DNA of 64,000 nt from Cyanobium sp. CACIAM 14 (lineage in GTDB: Bacteria > Cyanobacteriota > Cyanobacteriia > PCC-6307 > Cyanobiaceae): positions 62,001 through 126,000 of the forward strand of contig JMRP01000004.1 of the NCBI GenBank assembly GCA_000708525.1, in the 5' to 3' direction. This document shows, piece after piece, positions 9,241 to 17,025 of this stretch. The translations under genes and the position numbers were made by a program. The notes under the pieces were generated by a model. The model was not told the DNA's origin. It did no database searches and saw nothing but the letters and a program-made list of their open reading frames with translations. Each line of letters begins with the position of its first letter. The first letter of the stretch is position 1.

Positions 9241-9918
9241 TCAGTCCAGGCGACCCCGGATCTCCAGGTAACGGTCGTCCCGCTCCCGCACCTCGAGCCC
9301 TTCCAGACCGGCGTCGCTGATCTGCTTCCTCACCTCGTCAAGCGTGAAGGAGGCCCGCAGGGAATGGGCGTAATCCCGACGCAGCACGGCGGGTGCCCCG
9401 GCGGCATGGCGCTGCACCAGGTCCTCCAGGGCCGTGTGGTTGGCCGGCCGACGCAGATCCCTTACGTAGAGCCAGGCTCCCGGTGCGGCCAGCTGACGCA
9501 CGCTCCCCCAGAACACCGCGGGTTCGTGGAGATGGTGCAGCAGGCTGTTGCTGACCACCGCATCGAAGGTGTCCTGCAGCTGCTGGCCGGGGAGCACGAG
9601 CTGGCGGAAGCGGAGCTGACGGTGGCCGGCCGGATCGGCGCGCCGGCGTCGCTCGGCGATGGCCAGCATCGCCGGGGCTCCATCGATGCCCAGCACGGAG
9701 GCCCCGGGCCACCGGCGGGCCAGCAGGAAGCTGATGTTGCCTGGGCCGCAGCCCAGATCCACGAAGCTGAGCCCATGCCCCGGCCCTTCCCCGCGGGCGC
9801 CCAGCAGATCCTCGATCGCCGCGAGCACGGCCCGGTCGCTGACGGAGAAATCGGCGGCTGCGTAGGCCTCCGCCTGCAGCACGTCATCCATCAGCTCCGG
9901 TTCGCAGATCCGCTCCAT
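9241..9918 (-). CDS. Class I SAM-dependent methyltransferase
   Basis: 225 residues with a Rossmann-type methyltransferase fold. Motif I is [20 protein letters not shown], motif II is [17 protein letters not shown], and motif IV is [23 protein letters not shown], followed by [12 protein letters not shown]. The substrate cannot be read from the sequence; the HLHEP wording is shared with ubiquinone/menaquinone-type and small-molecule methyltransferases. The start at 9918 ([19 protein letters not shown]) was preferred over 9960 because conserved sequence begins there and the first 14 residues of the longer form are Gly/Pro/Ala-rich. It is transcribed divergently from nrdJ. Confidence 0.75.
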   Translation of the reverse strand: MERICEPELMDDVLQAEAYAAADFSVSDRAVLAAIEDLLGARGEGPGHGLSFVDLGCGPGNISFLLARRWPGASVLGIDGAPAMLAIAERRRRADPAGHRQLRFRQLVLPGQQLQDTFDAVVSNSLLHHLHEPAVFWGSVRQLAAPGAWLYVRDLRRPANHTALEDLVQRHAAGAPAVLRRDYAHSLRASFTLDEVRKQISDAGLEGLEVRERDDRYLEIRGRLD

Positions 9919-10060
9919 GTCCCCAGCATCCCCGGCCGCGGGGCCGGGGCCACAGGCCACCGGTGCTCCGGCCGCCGGAGCACCGTGGCTAGCGGCCTGG
10001 TCACGTTGCAGACCCTACGGGTGGCGTTATGGTTCCCACCACGCCTCGGCCGTCCCTTCC

Positions 10061-12421
10061 GTGACCCTGTCCGCCGCCCGCCCCGCCTCGTCCGCCACGG
10101 CAGCCCATTGCGCGGCTGGCGACGACCCCACCTCCGCGCCTGCTGGCGATTTCCCGAGCTCCGCTCCGGCGGCGAACCCGGTCTTCTATCGGACCTACAG
10201 CCGCAAGACCCCGGGCGGCGGCAGGGAGAGCTGGCATCAGGTGGCGGAGCGCAACCTGGAAGGTCTGCGGGTTCTGGGCTCCCTCGAGCAGGAGGAGGTG
10301 GAACTGCTCCGGCGGATGCAGCGGCACCAGCTGGCCCTTCCCTCCGGCCGCTGGCTCTGGATCGGCGGCACCGAGTGGATCGAGAAGCCCGAGAACTTCT
10401 CCGGGGCCTATAACTGCACCTCCACCAACCTGGTGGACTGGGAAGCCTTCGCCCTGATGATGGACCTGGCGATGATGGGCTGCGGCACCGGCGCCATCAT
10501 CGAGCCGCATCTGATCGCCCGGCTTCCGGTGGTCCGCAACACCCTTGTCATCGACGGGGTCAGCGACATCGGTGTGACGCCGATCGGCTCGCGCCAGCAG
10601 CTCACCACCCATGCGATCGATGGCCACCGGGTCAGCATCCGGGTGGGTGACACCCGCCACGGCTGGGTGGAGAGCTATCGCCTCCTGCTTCAGCTGTGCA
10701 GCGACGAGCGTTTCGACGGTCCGATCCACATCGCGGTGGATCTCTCCGATGTGCGGCCCGTGGGGGAAACCCTCAAGGGCTTCGGCGGCATGGCCAATCC
10801 GGTGAAACTCAAGGATCTCTACGGCCGTGTGGCCCAGATCCTCAACAAGGCCAGGGGACGCCAGCTCACCTCCGTGGAGTGCTGTCTGCTCATCGACGAG
10901 GCGGCCGTCACGATCGTTGCCGGCAACATCCGCCGCAGTGCCGGCATGCGGCAGTTCGCCGCCGACGACGCGGCCGCCGCCGCCGCCAAGGAGAACCTCT
11001 GGCAGCAGGATGCGGATGGCAACTGGCGCATCGATCCTGAGCGGGATGCCCTGCGCATGGCCAACCACACCCGGGTGTTCCACCACCGCCCCAGCCTGGA
11101 GGTGGTGCAGGAGGCGGTCACCAAGCAGTTCCATTCCGGAGAGGGAGCCATCCAGTTCGCGCCCGAGGCGATCGCGCGCTCCAACGCCGATCTGCTGCCG
11201 ACGCCGGAACTGCGCACGGAGTTCATCGGCATCTACTGCGACCAGGGGAAGGAGGAGGCAGGCCGCTGGCTCCGGGTGCACCATCCCGAGCTCTCCGATG
11301 CCGAACTCGAGCACCGCCTGGGCCGCTATGGCCTCAATCCCTGCGGCGAGATTCTTGGCGCCGATTTTCACTGCAACCTGGCGGAGATCCATCTCAACCG
11401 GATCGATCCGCATGACCATCAGGCCCAGGCCGATGCCTTCCGCGCGGGAGCTCTGGCCGTGGCCTGTCTGCTGAACCACCGCTTCGAGGTGGAGCGCTAC
11501 CGGCAAAGCCGGGCCTGGGATCCTATTGTCGGGGTGAGCTTCACCGGCCTGTTCGATTTCTTCGTCCACGCCTTCGGCACGCCCTGGCTGCAGTGGTGGG
11601 AGGCCGGCCGTCCTGACAGCGAGGAAGGCCGGGCCTTCCGGGCCCAGGAGGCCTCCTATCTGGCCCGCTGGAAGCAGTGCGTCCACGAGGCGGTCTGGGA
11701 GTACTGCGACCGCCACGGCCTCCGCCGCCCCAACCGCTGCACCACCGTGCAGCCGGCAGGCACCAAGAGCCTGCTCACCGGTGCCAGCCCCGGCTGGCAC
11801 CCGCCCAAGGCCCAGCGATTCATCCGTCGCATCACATTCCGCAAGAACGATCCGGTGGCACTGGCCTGCATGGACTACGGCTACGCCATCGTCCCATCCC
11901 AATCCGACAAGGACGAGCAAGGACGCCTGCTGGACGATCCATTCGACCCCCGCTGCACCGAATGGCTGGTGGAGATTCCCACGGAAGTGAGCTGGGCCAA
12001 CATCCCAGGTGCCGACCGGGTGGAGATCAACAATTTCTCCGCCCTGGCCCAGTTTGATTTCTATATGCAGGTGCAGCGTCATTACACTGCTCACAACACC
12101 TCGGCCACGGTGGAATTCCGCGAGCATGAGATCGAGCAGCTGGCGCATGCCATCCACCGGGCGATCGAGAATGGTGATGGTTACATTTCCGCGGCTCTGC
12201 TCGCCAGATTCGACGCCAATGCCACGTTCCCGAGGCTTCCGTTCGAGCCCATCGATGAGGCCACCTACCGCCGGCTCGTCTCCGAGGTGGAACAGCGCCG
12301 CGTCTGTGGTGATTTCTTCGAAGCGCTCCTGACGTACGACCTTGGGGAACTGATCGAAGCTGGTCCGGCCGGCTGTGACTCCGACAAGTGCCTCCTTCCC
12401 CAGAGCAGTCCGAAGACCTGA
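10061..12421 (+). CDS. nrdJ: Adenosylcobalamin-dependent ribonucleoside-triphosphate reductase (class II)
   Basis: NrdJ reduces ribonucleoside triphosphates to dNTPs with adenosylcobalamin as radical source and is the class of reductase used by most picocyanobacteria. The 786-residue product has the N-terminal NPVFYRTYSRKTPGGGRESW, the finger-loop half-site NPCGEILG, and the substrate-loop region CTTVQPAGTKSLLTGASPG. The C-terminus has the redox pair CDSDKC. Monomeric class II features (SWANIPGADRVEINNFSA; NTSATVEF) are present and no class I radical tyrosine subunit is nearby. The GTG at 10061 (VTLSAARPASS) was chosen; the longer frame from 9917 is low-complexity and would overlap the methyltransferase start. 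A GC-rich hairpin at 12432-12465 follows. Confidence 0.93.
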   Translation: MTLSAARPASSATAAHCAAGDDPTSAPAGDFPSSAPAANPVFYRTYSRKTPGGGRESWHQVAERNLEGLRVLGSLEQEEVELLRRMQRHQLALPSGRWLWIGGTEWIEKPENFSGAYNCTSTNLVDWEAFALMMDLAMMGCGTGAIIEPHLIARLPVVRNTLVIDGVSDIGVTPIGSRQQLTTHAIDGHRVSIRVGDTRHGWVESYRLLLQLCSDERFDGPIHIAVDLSDVRPVGETLKGFGGMANPVKLKDLYGRVAQILNKARGRQLTSVECCLLIDEAAVTIVAGNIRRSAGMRQFAADDAAAAAAKENLWQQDADGNWRIDPERDALRMANHTRVFHHRPSLEVVQEAVTKQFHSGEGAIQFAPEAIARSNADLLPTPELRTEFIGIYCDQGKEEAGRWLRVHHPELSDAELEHRLGRYGLNPCGEILGADFHCNLAEIHLNRIDPHDHQAQADAFRAGALAVACLLNHRFEVERYRQSRAWDPIVGVSFTGLFDFFVHAFGTPWLQWWEAGRPDSEEGRAFRAQEASYLARWKQCVHEAVWEYCDRHGLRRPNRCTTVQPAGTKSLLTGASPGWHPPKAQRFIRRITFRKNDPVALACMDYGYAIVPSQSDKDEQGRLLDDPFDPRCTEWLVEIPTEVSWANIPGADRVEINNFSALAQFDFYMQVQRHYTAHNTSATVEFREHEIEQLAHAIHRAIENGDGYISAALLARFDANATFPRLPFEPIDEATYRRLVSEVEQRRVCGDFFEALLTYDLGELIEAGPAGCDSDKCLLPQSSPKT

Positions 12422-12431
12422 GCCACTGTCG

Positions 12432-12465
12432 CAGCGGTCCCCCCCACTCTGCGGGAGGGCCGCTG
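12432..12465 (+). terminator. GC-rich hairpin after nrdJ
   Basis: CAGCGG at 12432-12437 pairs with CCGCTG at 12460-12465, extended by a C-rich/G-rich inner stretch. The T-containing sequence GGTTCGTTTTCG follows at 12471-12482. It starts 11 bases past the nrdJ stop and lies between two convergent transcription units. A rho-independent-like terminator is plausible although the T-tract is weak. Confidence 0.45.
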
Positions 12466-12502
12466 GAAGGGGTTCGTTTTCGTGGAGAGCCGCTCCAGTG
12501 AC

Positions 12503-12520
12503 AGCCCCTTGACCGGGGCT
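12503..12520 (-). terminator. Small hairpin directly after siaD
   Basis: AGCCCC (12503-12508) and GGGGCT (12515-12520) form a perfect six-pair stem with a six-base loop, abutting the siaD stop codon on the minus strand. No clear T-tract follows in that direction, so its role as a terminator is tentative. Confidence 0.3.
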
Positions 12521-13377
12521 TAGTCCACTGCGATGGCGAGATCTATGACCTCCCGATGACCGGCAGGATTGTCAGGATCGATCAGCACGAGGCGATCCCT
12601 TCCATTGCTTTTGGCGATCAGCAAGGCCTTGTCCGCCCTCCGGAAGGTCGCATCGTAGGTTTCATTCGTCATGTGCTGGGTCAGGCCGATGCTGGCCGTG
12701 AGGCCCAGTTCCATACCGTTGATCGGAACGCGCATGGTGCGGATGTTGGCGAGCATCCGTCTGGCCACGATCTCGGCGGTAGAGAGATCCGCGTCGATCA
12801 GCAGGGCCAGGAATTCCTCACCTCCCCAACGGGCACAGATGTCGTAGTGCCTCAGGCTATGGTTGAGCACCTTGGCGAAATCCACCAGCATCTGATCACC
12901 CGTGTGGTGGCCATGTTCATCGTTGATCAACTTGAAATGGTCGACATCAAGGATGATCAATGAATAGGTCGTGCCATGCCTTGAAGCCCTGTTGTCTTCC
13001 TGATGACAGCGTTCGGCCATGAAGCGACGATTTGCCACACCAGTGAGTGCATCATGGGTTGAGGCTTCGAAAAGACTGTGGTTGAGAGCCTTCAGAGAGG
13101 CTTGATAAAGGTCGGAAATGCGCACCACACGATCAAGGAGCCGCAACTGCCTTTCGTAGCGCTCGCTGAGGGTCCGGGTTTTTTCCAGAACCTGGTTCTG
13201 ATACATATCGGAGATGTCGGAGATGCGCTCGAGACGACCGATCTGCTCTTCGATGCGGGTCCATAGTCTTTCCAGCAGTTCTCGGGCGGGATCATCGAGA
13301 TGCTGCTCATCCGCGAGGTAGGCCATCACCTCCTGCTCCAGTTGATCATCTGGATTGGGCGCGGAGGATGGAGGCAT
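12520..13377 (-). CDS. siaD: SiaD-like diguanylate cyclase (GGDEF)
   Basis: 285 residues: an N-terminal helical/coiled-coil region (about 10-105, with the repeated RISD-Y pattern DISDMYQNQVLEKTRTLSERY and RVVRISDLYQASLKALNHSL), then a GGDEF domain. The active-site motif is GGEEF at 185-189. An RxxD inhibitory site (RHYD, 176-179) lies exactly five residues before it, so the enzyme should make c-di-GMP and be product-inhibited. Length and coiled-coil-plus-GGDEF layout match Pseudomonas SiaD, whose activity requires the SiaC switch protein; the coiled coil is the expected docking site. It is last of four co-directional genes, starting 4 bases after the siaC stop. No membrane segment is present. 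Confidence 0.88.
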   Translation of the reverse strand: MPPSSAPNPDDQLEQEVMAYLADEQHLDDPARELLERLWTRIEEQIGRLERISDISDMYQNQVLEKTRTLSERYERQLRLLDRVVRISDLYQASLKALNHSLFEASTHDALTGVANRRFMAERCHQEDNRASRHGTTYSLIILDVDHFKLINDEHGHHTGDQMLVDFAKVLNHSLRHYDICARWGGEEFLALLIDADLSTAEIVARRMLANIRTMRVPINGMELGLTASIGLTQHMTNETYDATFRRADKALLIAKSNGRDRLVLIDPDNPAGHREVIDLAIAVD

Positions 13378-13381
13378 CGTC

Positions 13382-13777
13382 TCAGGCGTTGATAGAGAGA
13401 ATCAGAAAAGGAAACGTGTAGTCTTCTTTGAACTCGGCTCCTAATTCAGCTGAACGTGGATTTCTGTCGTCGTACATCCACTGAACCAGAACTTCCTTGC
13501 CATCCGCATGGGCCGTCTGGAGCATGTCGAAAATATCGATCATGAAGCGGATACTGCTTGTATTCAGATAATTCAGGTGTAGTTCCAAGGTCAGAGATTG
13601 TTCAACGTTGGACAGATAGGAGTCGATCCATTGAATCAACTGATCATAAAGCTCGAAAGAATTCTCTGGATAGGACTCGCCGCTCATCACAACCACCCCT
13701 GCATCCCAGTCCGCACGGATCGACGGGCTGGACTGCGAGCCGGGGATGGACAGATTGAGTCCTTCGCTGGTGCTCAT
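13382..13777 (-). CDS. siaC: SiaC-like DUF1987 regulatory phosphoprotein
   Basis: 131 residues. The core GESYPENSFELYDQLIQWID followed by LELHLNYLNTSSIRFMIDI and ELGAEFKEDYTFPF is the DUF1987/SiaC family pattern. In Pseudomonas aeruginosa the threonine of NTSS (T68 there, about T73 here) is phosphorylated by SiaB and dephosphorylated by SiaA, and only unphosphorylated SiaC activates SiaD. The site is conserved here. The ATG at 13777 lies 4 bases after the siaB stop; an in-frame ATG at 13834 would add a Ser/Pro-rich leader inside siaB and is less likely. Coding sequence is notably AT-rich (for example 13550-13680) compared with the roughly two-thirds GC of the backbone. Confidence 0.88.
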   Translation of the reverse strand: MSTSEGLNLSIPGSQSSPSIRADWDAGVVVMSGESYPENSFELYDQLIQWIDSYLSNVEQSLTLELHLNYLNTSSIRFMIDIFDMLQTAHADGKEVLVQWMYDDRNPRSAELGAEFKEDYTFPFLILSINA

Positions 13778-13781
13778 GGGA

Positions 13782-14330
13782 TCAGATGATGGCCCGGAGG
13801 CTGAAGAAGGCACGGCCTGTGTCGACTGGCTCAAGGGAGGCTTCCATGGGTTGACTGGAACGGCGGGCGATCTCGATCAGTCCAAGGCCGGCTCCGGATC
13901 CCTGAAGCTCGGACCGGGGCCGACGCAACTGTTCCTTGTACAGGGCCTTCAGCTGGGCTTTGTCGCAGTCGGCGAGTGTGCGGATGCGTTCAACCAGGGC
14001 CTTTCCATGCTCCATCTCCACGAGGTTACAGGCACACACGGCATAGTGGCCAGGATCGGCAGCGGCTATCACGACGGTGGCTGACGACTCAGTATCATTG
14101 AAACCCTTGGTAGAGGCGTAGTTTTTGATATTCTGGCTCATTTCAATGTACACGCTGAACACATCCATCACTTCCAGGTCGGGAGCGTGATTGGATTCGA
14201 TGTGTTCCTTGATCGCGGAGCCGATCTCTCCGATCAGATTCGTGGAGATTGGTCCGTTGAAGCAGATCAGGATCTTGTGGTCACTGAAGAAATCCCTCAA
14301 TGACATCAGACTTGTGCTGGTGATCGTCAT
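13782..14330 (-). CDS. siaB: SiaB-like protein kinase (DUF6272, HATPase fold)
   Basis: 182 residues. A GHKL-like N-box is visible as VFSVYIEMSQNIKNY (Glu63, Asn67), and a glycine-rich ATP lid as GSGAGLGLIEIARRSSQPME near 144. The conserved LKALYKEQL segment lies between them. This pattern is the DUF6272/SiaB family, which phosphorylates the SiaC switch protein and thereby turns off the cyclase. There is no transmembrane segment. The start is ATG 14330 (MTITSTSLMSLRDFF) or ATG 14306 (MSLRDFF). It lies 94 bases after the phosphatase gene and 4 bases before siaC. Confidence 0.87.
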   Translation of the reverse strand: MTITSTSLMSLRDFFSDHKILICFNGPISTNLIGEIGSAIKEHIESNHAPDLEVMDVFSVYIEMSQNIKNYASTKGFNDTESSATVVIAAADPGHYAVCACNLVEMEHGKALVERIRTLADCDKAQLKALYKEQLRRPRSELQGSGAGLGLIEIARRSSQPMEASLEPVDTGRAFFSLRAII

Positions 14331-14424
14331 CGAAGCAGCCTGATAAGGCTCAGGGCATGGTTCTCGACCCGAAGGATCGGGCGTCTGTTCTGTCTGGCGG
14401 TGGGCAGGTGCATGCAGGGCTTCC

Positions 14425-15699
14425 TCAGCCGAACCGGAAGGAAAGGATCGTGATGTCATCCCTCTGGGGGTGACTGCCTCGGAACTCTGCGAGGGCCTCG
14501 GCCAGGGCCTGCCGCTGTGCAGCGAGTGGTTCCCTGGCCAGGCGGATGAGCCACTGCGTGAACTGCTCGGTCCCAAGGGAGAAGCCGTTCTCACCGCCGG
14601 ACTGGTCCAGCAGTCCGTCAGTGGTCAGGTAGTAGGTGCAGTCCGAGCGCAGCTCCAGGTCGTGGTCGGTGTAGGCGCCGATCCGGCGATCGCAGATGGC
14701 ACGGTTGTCTCCTCGGATCATCTGCATGCTCTCACCGTCGCTCCAGTAGAGACTGATCTTCGCTCCGGCGAATCTTAGCGTTCGGGCCTGAAAGTCAAGG
14801 TGCACCAGTCCAATATCCATGCTGGTGGCGATCGACCTGCTGGGCCGTGCCCCGTGCAGCAGGCTGCGCATGGCGCTGTCGGTGCAACTCAGAATGGCAG
14901 CCGGAGAGGAGATCCCCACCTCGAGGATCGAGCGATCGATCCCTGCCCGTGCCAGCATCGTCATCATGGCGCCGGAAACCCCGTGGCCGGCACAGTCGGC
15001 GACCCCCGCCACACAGCTGGAACCTTCCTGGTGGAAGATGTAGTAGTCACCTCCGACGGTGTCGCGGGGGAGCCAGAGAATGAAATGGTTTTCCCCGAAT
15101 GTTTCCTGGAGCTGGCGATCCGGAAGGATCGAACGTTGTACCAAGCCGGCATAGTCAATCGAGGCGGCGATCTGGTGATTGGCATGCCGTAACTTCTGAT
15201 TTGCTAGGTCCCCAGCGATGATCGCCTGACGCATTTTCGTGAGCACCATGTTGAAGGCCTTCGCCAGTTTCGAGATCTCATCATCGCTGCGTACGGTGAG
15301 CAGGCTGCTCATGTCATCACTTTCGATGAAGCTGGCTTCCTTCACCAGTCGTCCGATCGGCACGATGATGCGCCTGGAGATGATCTGGTAGGAAATCACG
15401 GCCAGAATCACCAGCAACAGTGTAAGAATCAATGTGACGTAGGCTTCTGCAGATCGCGTTCCCGGAGCCCTCAGCACTTGGATGGAGGAGAACAGGAGGT
15501 AGCTCAGCACCACGCCATTGATGCCGGCAATGAGAGCGAAGATATTCTGGATCGATATCGCTGATCGCTTCGTCCGCGGCTGATCTTCGCCAGCAGGGAT
15601 GCTGGATTCCCCATCACCGGCTCGGCCCTCTGAGCCGAGGACTCGTCCCTCCGTCTGGGCCCGAGGATAGGGGATCGTCATGGACGTGGTGGACTTCAT
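14425..15699 (-). CDS. siaA: SiaA-like membrane PP2C/SpoIIE phosphatase with HAMP domain
   Basis: 424 residues. Two transmembrane helices (about 52-73 and 88-108) are separated by only some 14 residues. A HAMP domain follows (about 109-160, IVPIGRLVKEASF), then a signal helix and a PP2C/SpoIIE domain. Metal-ligand aspartates are visible in DTVGGDYY (D218), VADCAGHGVSG (D235), TTDGLLDQ (D361) and RDDITILSF (D414/D415). Pseudomonas SiaA has the same HAMP-PP2C half but a large periplasmic sensor between its helices, which is missing here. It should dephosphorylate SiaC and activate SiaD. The start is ATG 15699 (alternative 15681). It is the first gene of the four-gene run and is divergent from cax. 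Confidence 0.87.
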   Translation of the reverse strand: MKSTTSMTIPYPRAQTEGRVLGSEGRAGDGESSIPAGEDQPRTKRSAISIQNIFALIAGINGVVLSYLLFSSIQVLRAPGTRSAEAYVTLILTLLLVILAVISYQIISRRIIVPIGRLVKEASFIESDDMSSLLTVRSDDEISKLAKAFNMVLTKMRQAIIAGDLANQKLRHANHQIAASIDYAGLVQRSILPDRQLQETFGENHFILWLPRDTVGGDYYIFHQEGSSCVAGVADCAGHGVSGAMMTMLARAGIDRSILEVGISSPAAILSCTDSAMRSLLHGARPSRSIATSMDIGLVHLDFQARTLRFAGAKISLYWSDGESMQMIRGDNRAICDRRIGAYTDHDLELRSDCTYYLTTDGLLDQSGGENGFSLGTEQFTQWLIRLAREPLAAQRQALAEALAEFRGSHPQRDDITILSFRFG

Positions 15700-15906
15700 A
15701 ACTGCGGAAGTCGGTAGAATTTCAGCCAAGTGCCGAAAGCTGCTGCGGCCATTCTGAAGGTGGGATGACTTCCGAATCGTGCCGATTCGGTGAAGGAACG
15801 ACGTGACTTGATGGAGAAGCACCCGCAGGAGAACTGATGCTCTCCGGCGGAGAAGAGGCGCACAGCCACGAACCGGTCACAATGGGTCGTCCGGATCTGC
15901 CGTTTC

Positions 15907-17025
15907 ATGACCGCCCGCCAGCGCATCGCCCTCGCACTGCTGGCGATGCTGCCATTGCTGGTGGCGGCCGATCGGCTGCACTGGGGGGCTGGTGCCGTGT
16001 TCGTCACGGCCATTCTCTCGATCATCCCGCTGGCGATCTGGCTCAGCACCGCCACCGAGGAGCTCTCCATACGCCTCGGTCCCTCCATCGGTGCGCTGCT
16101 CAACGCCCTGTTCGGCAACGCCACCGAACTGATCATCGCCCTGGCCGCCCTGCGGGCCGGTCTGGTCAGCATCGTCAAGGCCAGCATCACCGGGACGGTC
16201 ATGGCCAATCTGCTCCTGGCCCTCGGCCTGTCGATGCTGGCGGGTGGGATCGGGCGCAGCGAGCAGCGCTTCCAGCCGGTGGTGGCCCGGGTGAACGGTT
16301 CGGCCATGACGCTCGCCCTGCTGGCCATCCTGATCCCCAGTCTGCGGGGCATGGTCACCGGCGGGTCGGGAGGGCTCCAGCCTGGCGCCGCCCAGTCCTT
16401 CTCCACGTTCGTCGCCTGGGTGCTGCTGATCGTCTACGGCCTCACCCTGCTCTTCTCCCTGGGCACCCACCGCACGCTCTACGAGGTTGCCGAGGTGGAT
16501 CTGCTCGAGGGAAAGGAGGCCGATGCCGGTGGGGAGGCGGGCCCAGGCCATCGTCCCCCCCTGCTTCCCTGGATCGCCGTGCTGCTGGGCTCCACCGTCG
16601 CTCTGGCCTACGCCTCGGAGCTCTTCGTCGGCGTGGTGGAGCAGGTCACCGAGGGCGCCGGGCTCACGGCCATGTTCACCGGCGTGGTGCTGCTGCCCCT
16701 GCTGGGCGGCGCGGCGGAGTACCTCACGTCCGTGAGCATGGCGCGCAAGGACAAGATGGACCTGGCCGTGTCGGTGGCGCTGGGCTCCACCCTGCTGGTG
16801 GGTCTGCTGGTGGTGCCGGTGCTGCTCCTGGTCTCCCCGCTGCTGGGTCACCCGCTCGATCTGTCCTTCAACGTCTATGAGGTGGTGGCGGTGGCCACCG
16901 CGGTGCTGGTCAGCAATCTGGTGAGCCTCGACGGTCGCTCCGACTGGCTCGAGGGCGTACTGCTGCTGGCGGCCTACGCCATCCTTGCTGCCGGTTTCTA
17001 CTTCGAGGACATCCCGATCCCATGA
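15907..17025 (+). CDS. cax: Calcium/proton antiporter (CaCA superfamily, CAX)
   Basis: A 372-residue antiporter with about eleven hydrophobic segments. Both alpha-repeat signatures are present: GNATELIIALAALRAGLVSI in the first half and GGAAEYLTSVSMARKDKMDL in the second. The Glu/Asn residues in these repeats bind the ion. An acidic cytosolic loop (DLLEGKEADAGGEAG) separates the halves. The family exports Ca2+ in exchange for protons, probably across the plasma membrane. Its stop overlaps the start of the pentapeptide membrane protein (ATGA), suggesting a two-gene operon. It is transcribed divergently from siaA with about 200 bases between them. Confidence 0.9.
   Translation: MTARQRIALALLAMLPLLVAADRLHWGAGAVFVTAILSIIPLAIWLSTATEELSIRLGPSIGALLNALFGNATELIIALAALRAGLVSIVKASITGTVMANLLLALGLSMLAGGIGRSEQRFQPVVARVNGSAMTLALLAILIPSLRGMVTGGSGGLQPGAAQSFSTFVAWVLLIVYGLTLLFSLGTHRTLYEVAEVDLLEGKEADAGGEAGPGHRPPLLPWIAVLLGSTVALAYASELFVGVVEQVTEGAGLTAMFTGVVLLPLLGGAAEYLTSVSMARKDKMDLAVSVALGSTLLVGLLVVPVLLLVSPLLGHPLDLSFNVYEVVAVATAVLVSNLVSLDGRSDWLEGVLLLAAYAILAAGFYFEDIPIP

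Noticed and set aside
9950..10060. Possible cobalamin riboswitch ahead of nrdJ
   Set aside because: The gap is under about 140 bases and GC-rich, and no B12-box sequence was found by eye.
10001..12157. 718-codon minus-strand frame opposite nrdJ
   Set aside because: nrdJ is unmistakable on the plus strand; the antisense frame has no domain and only reflects third-position GC bias.
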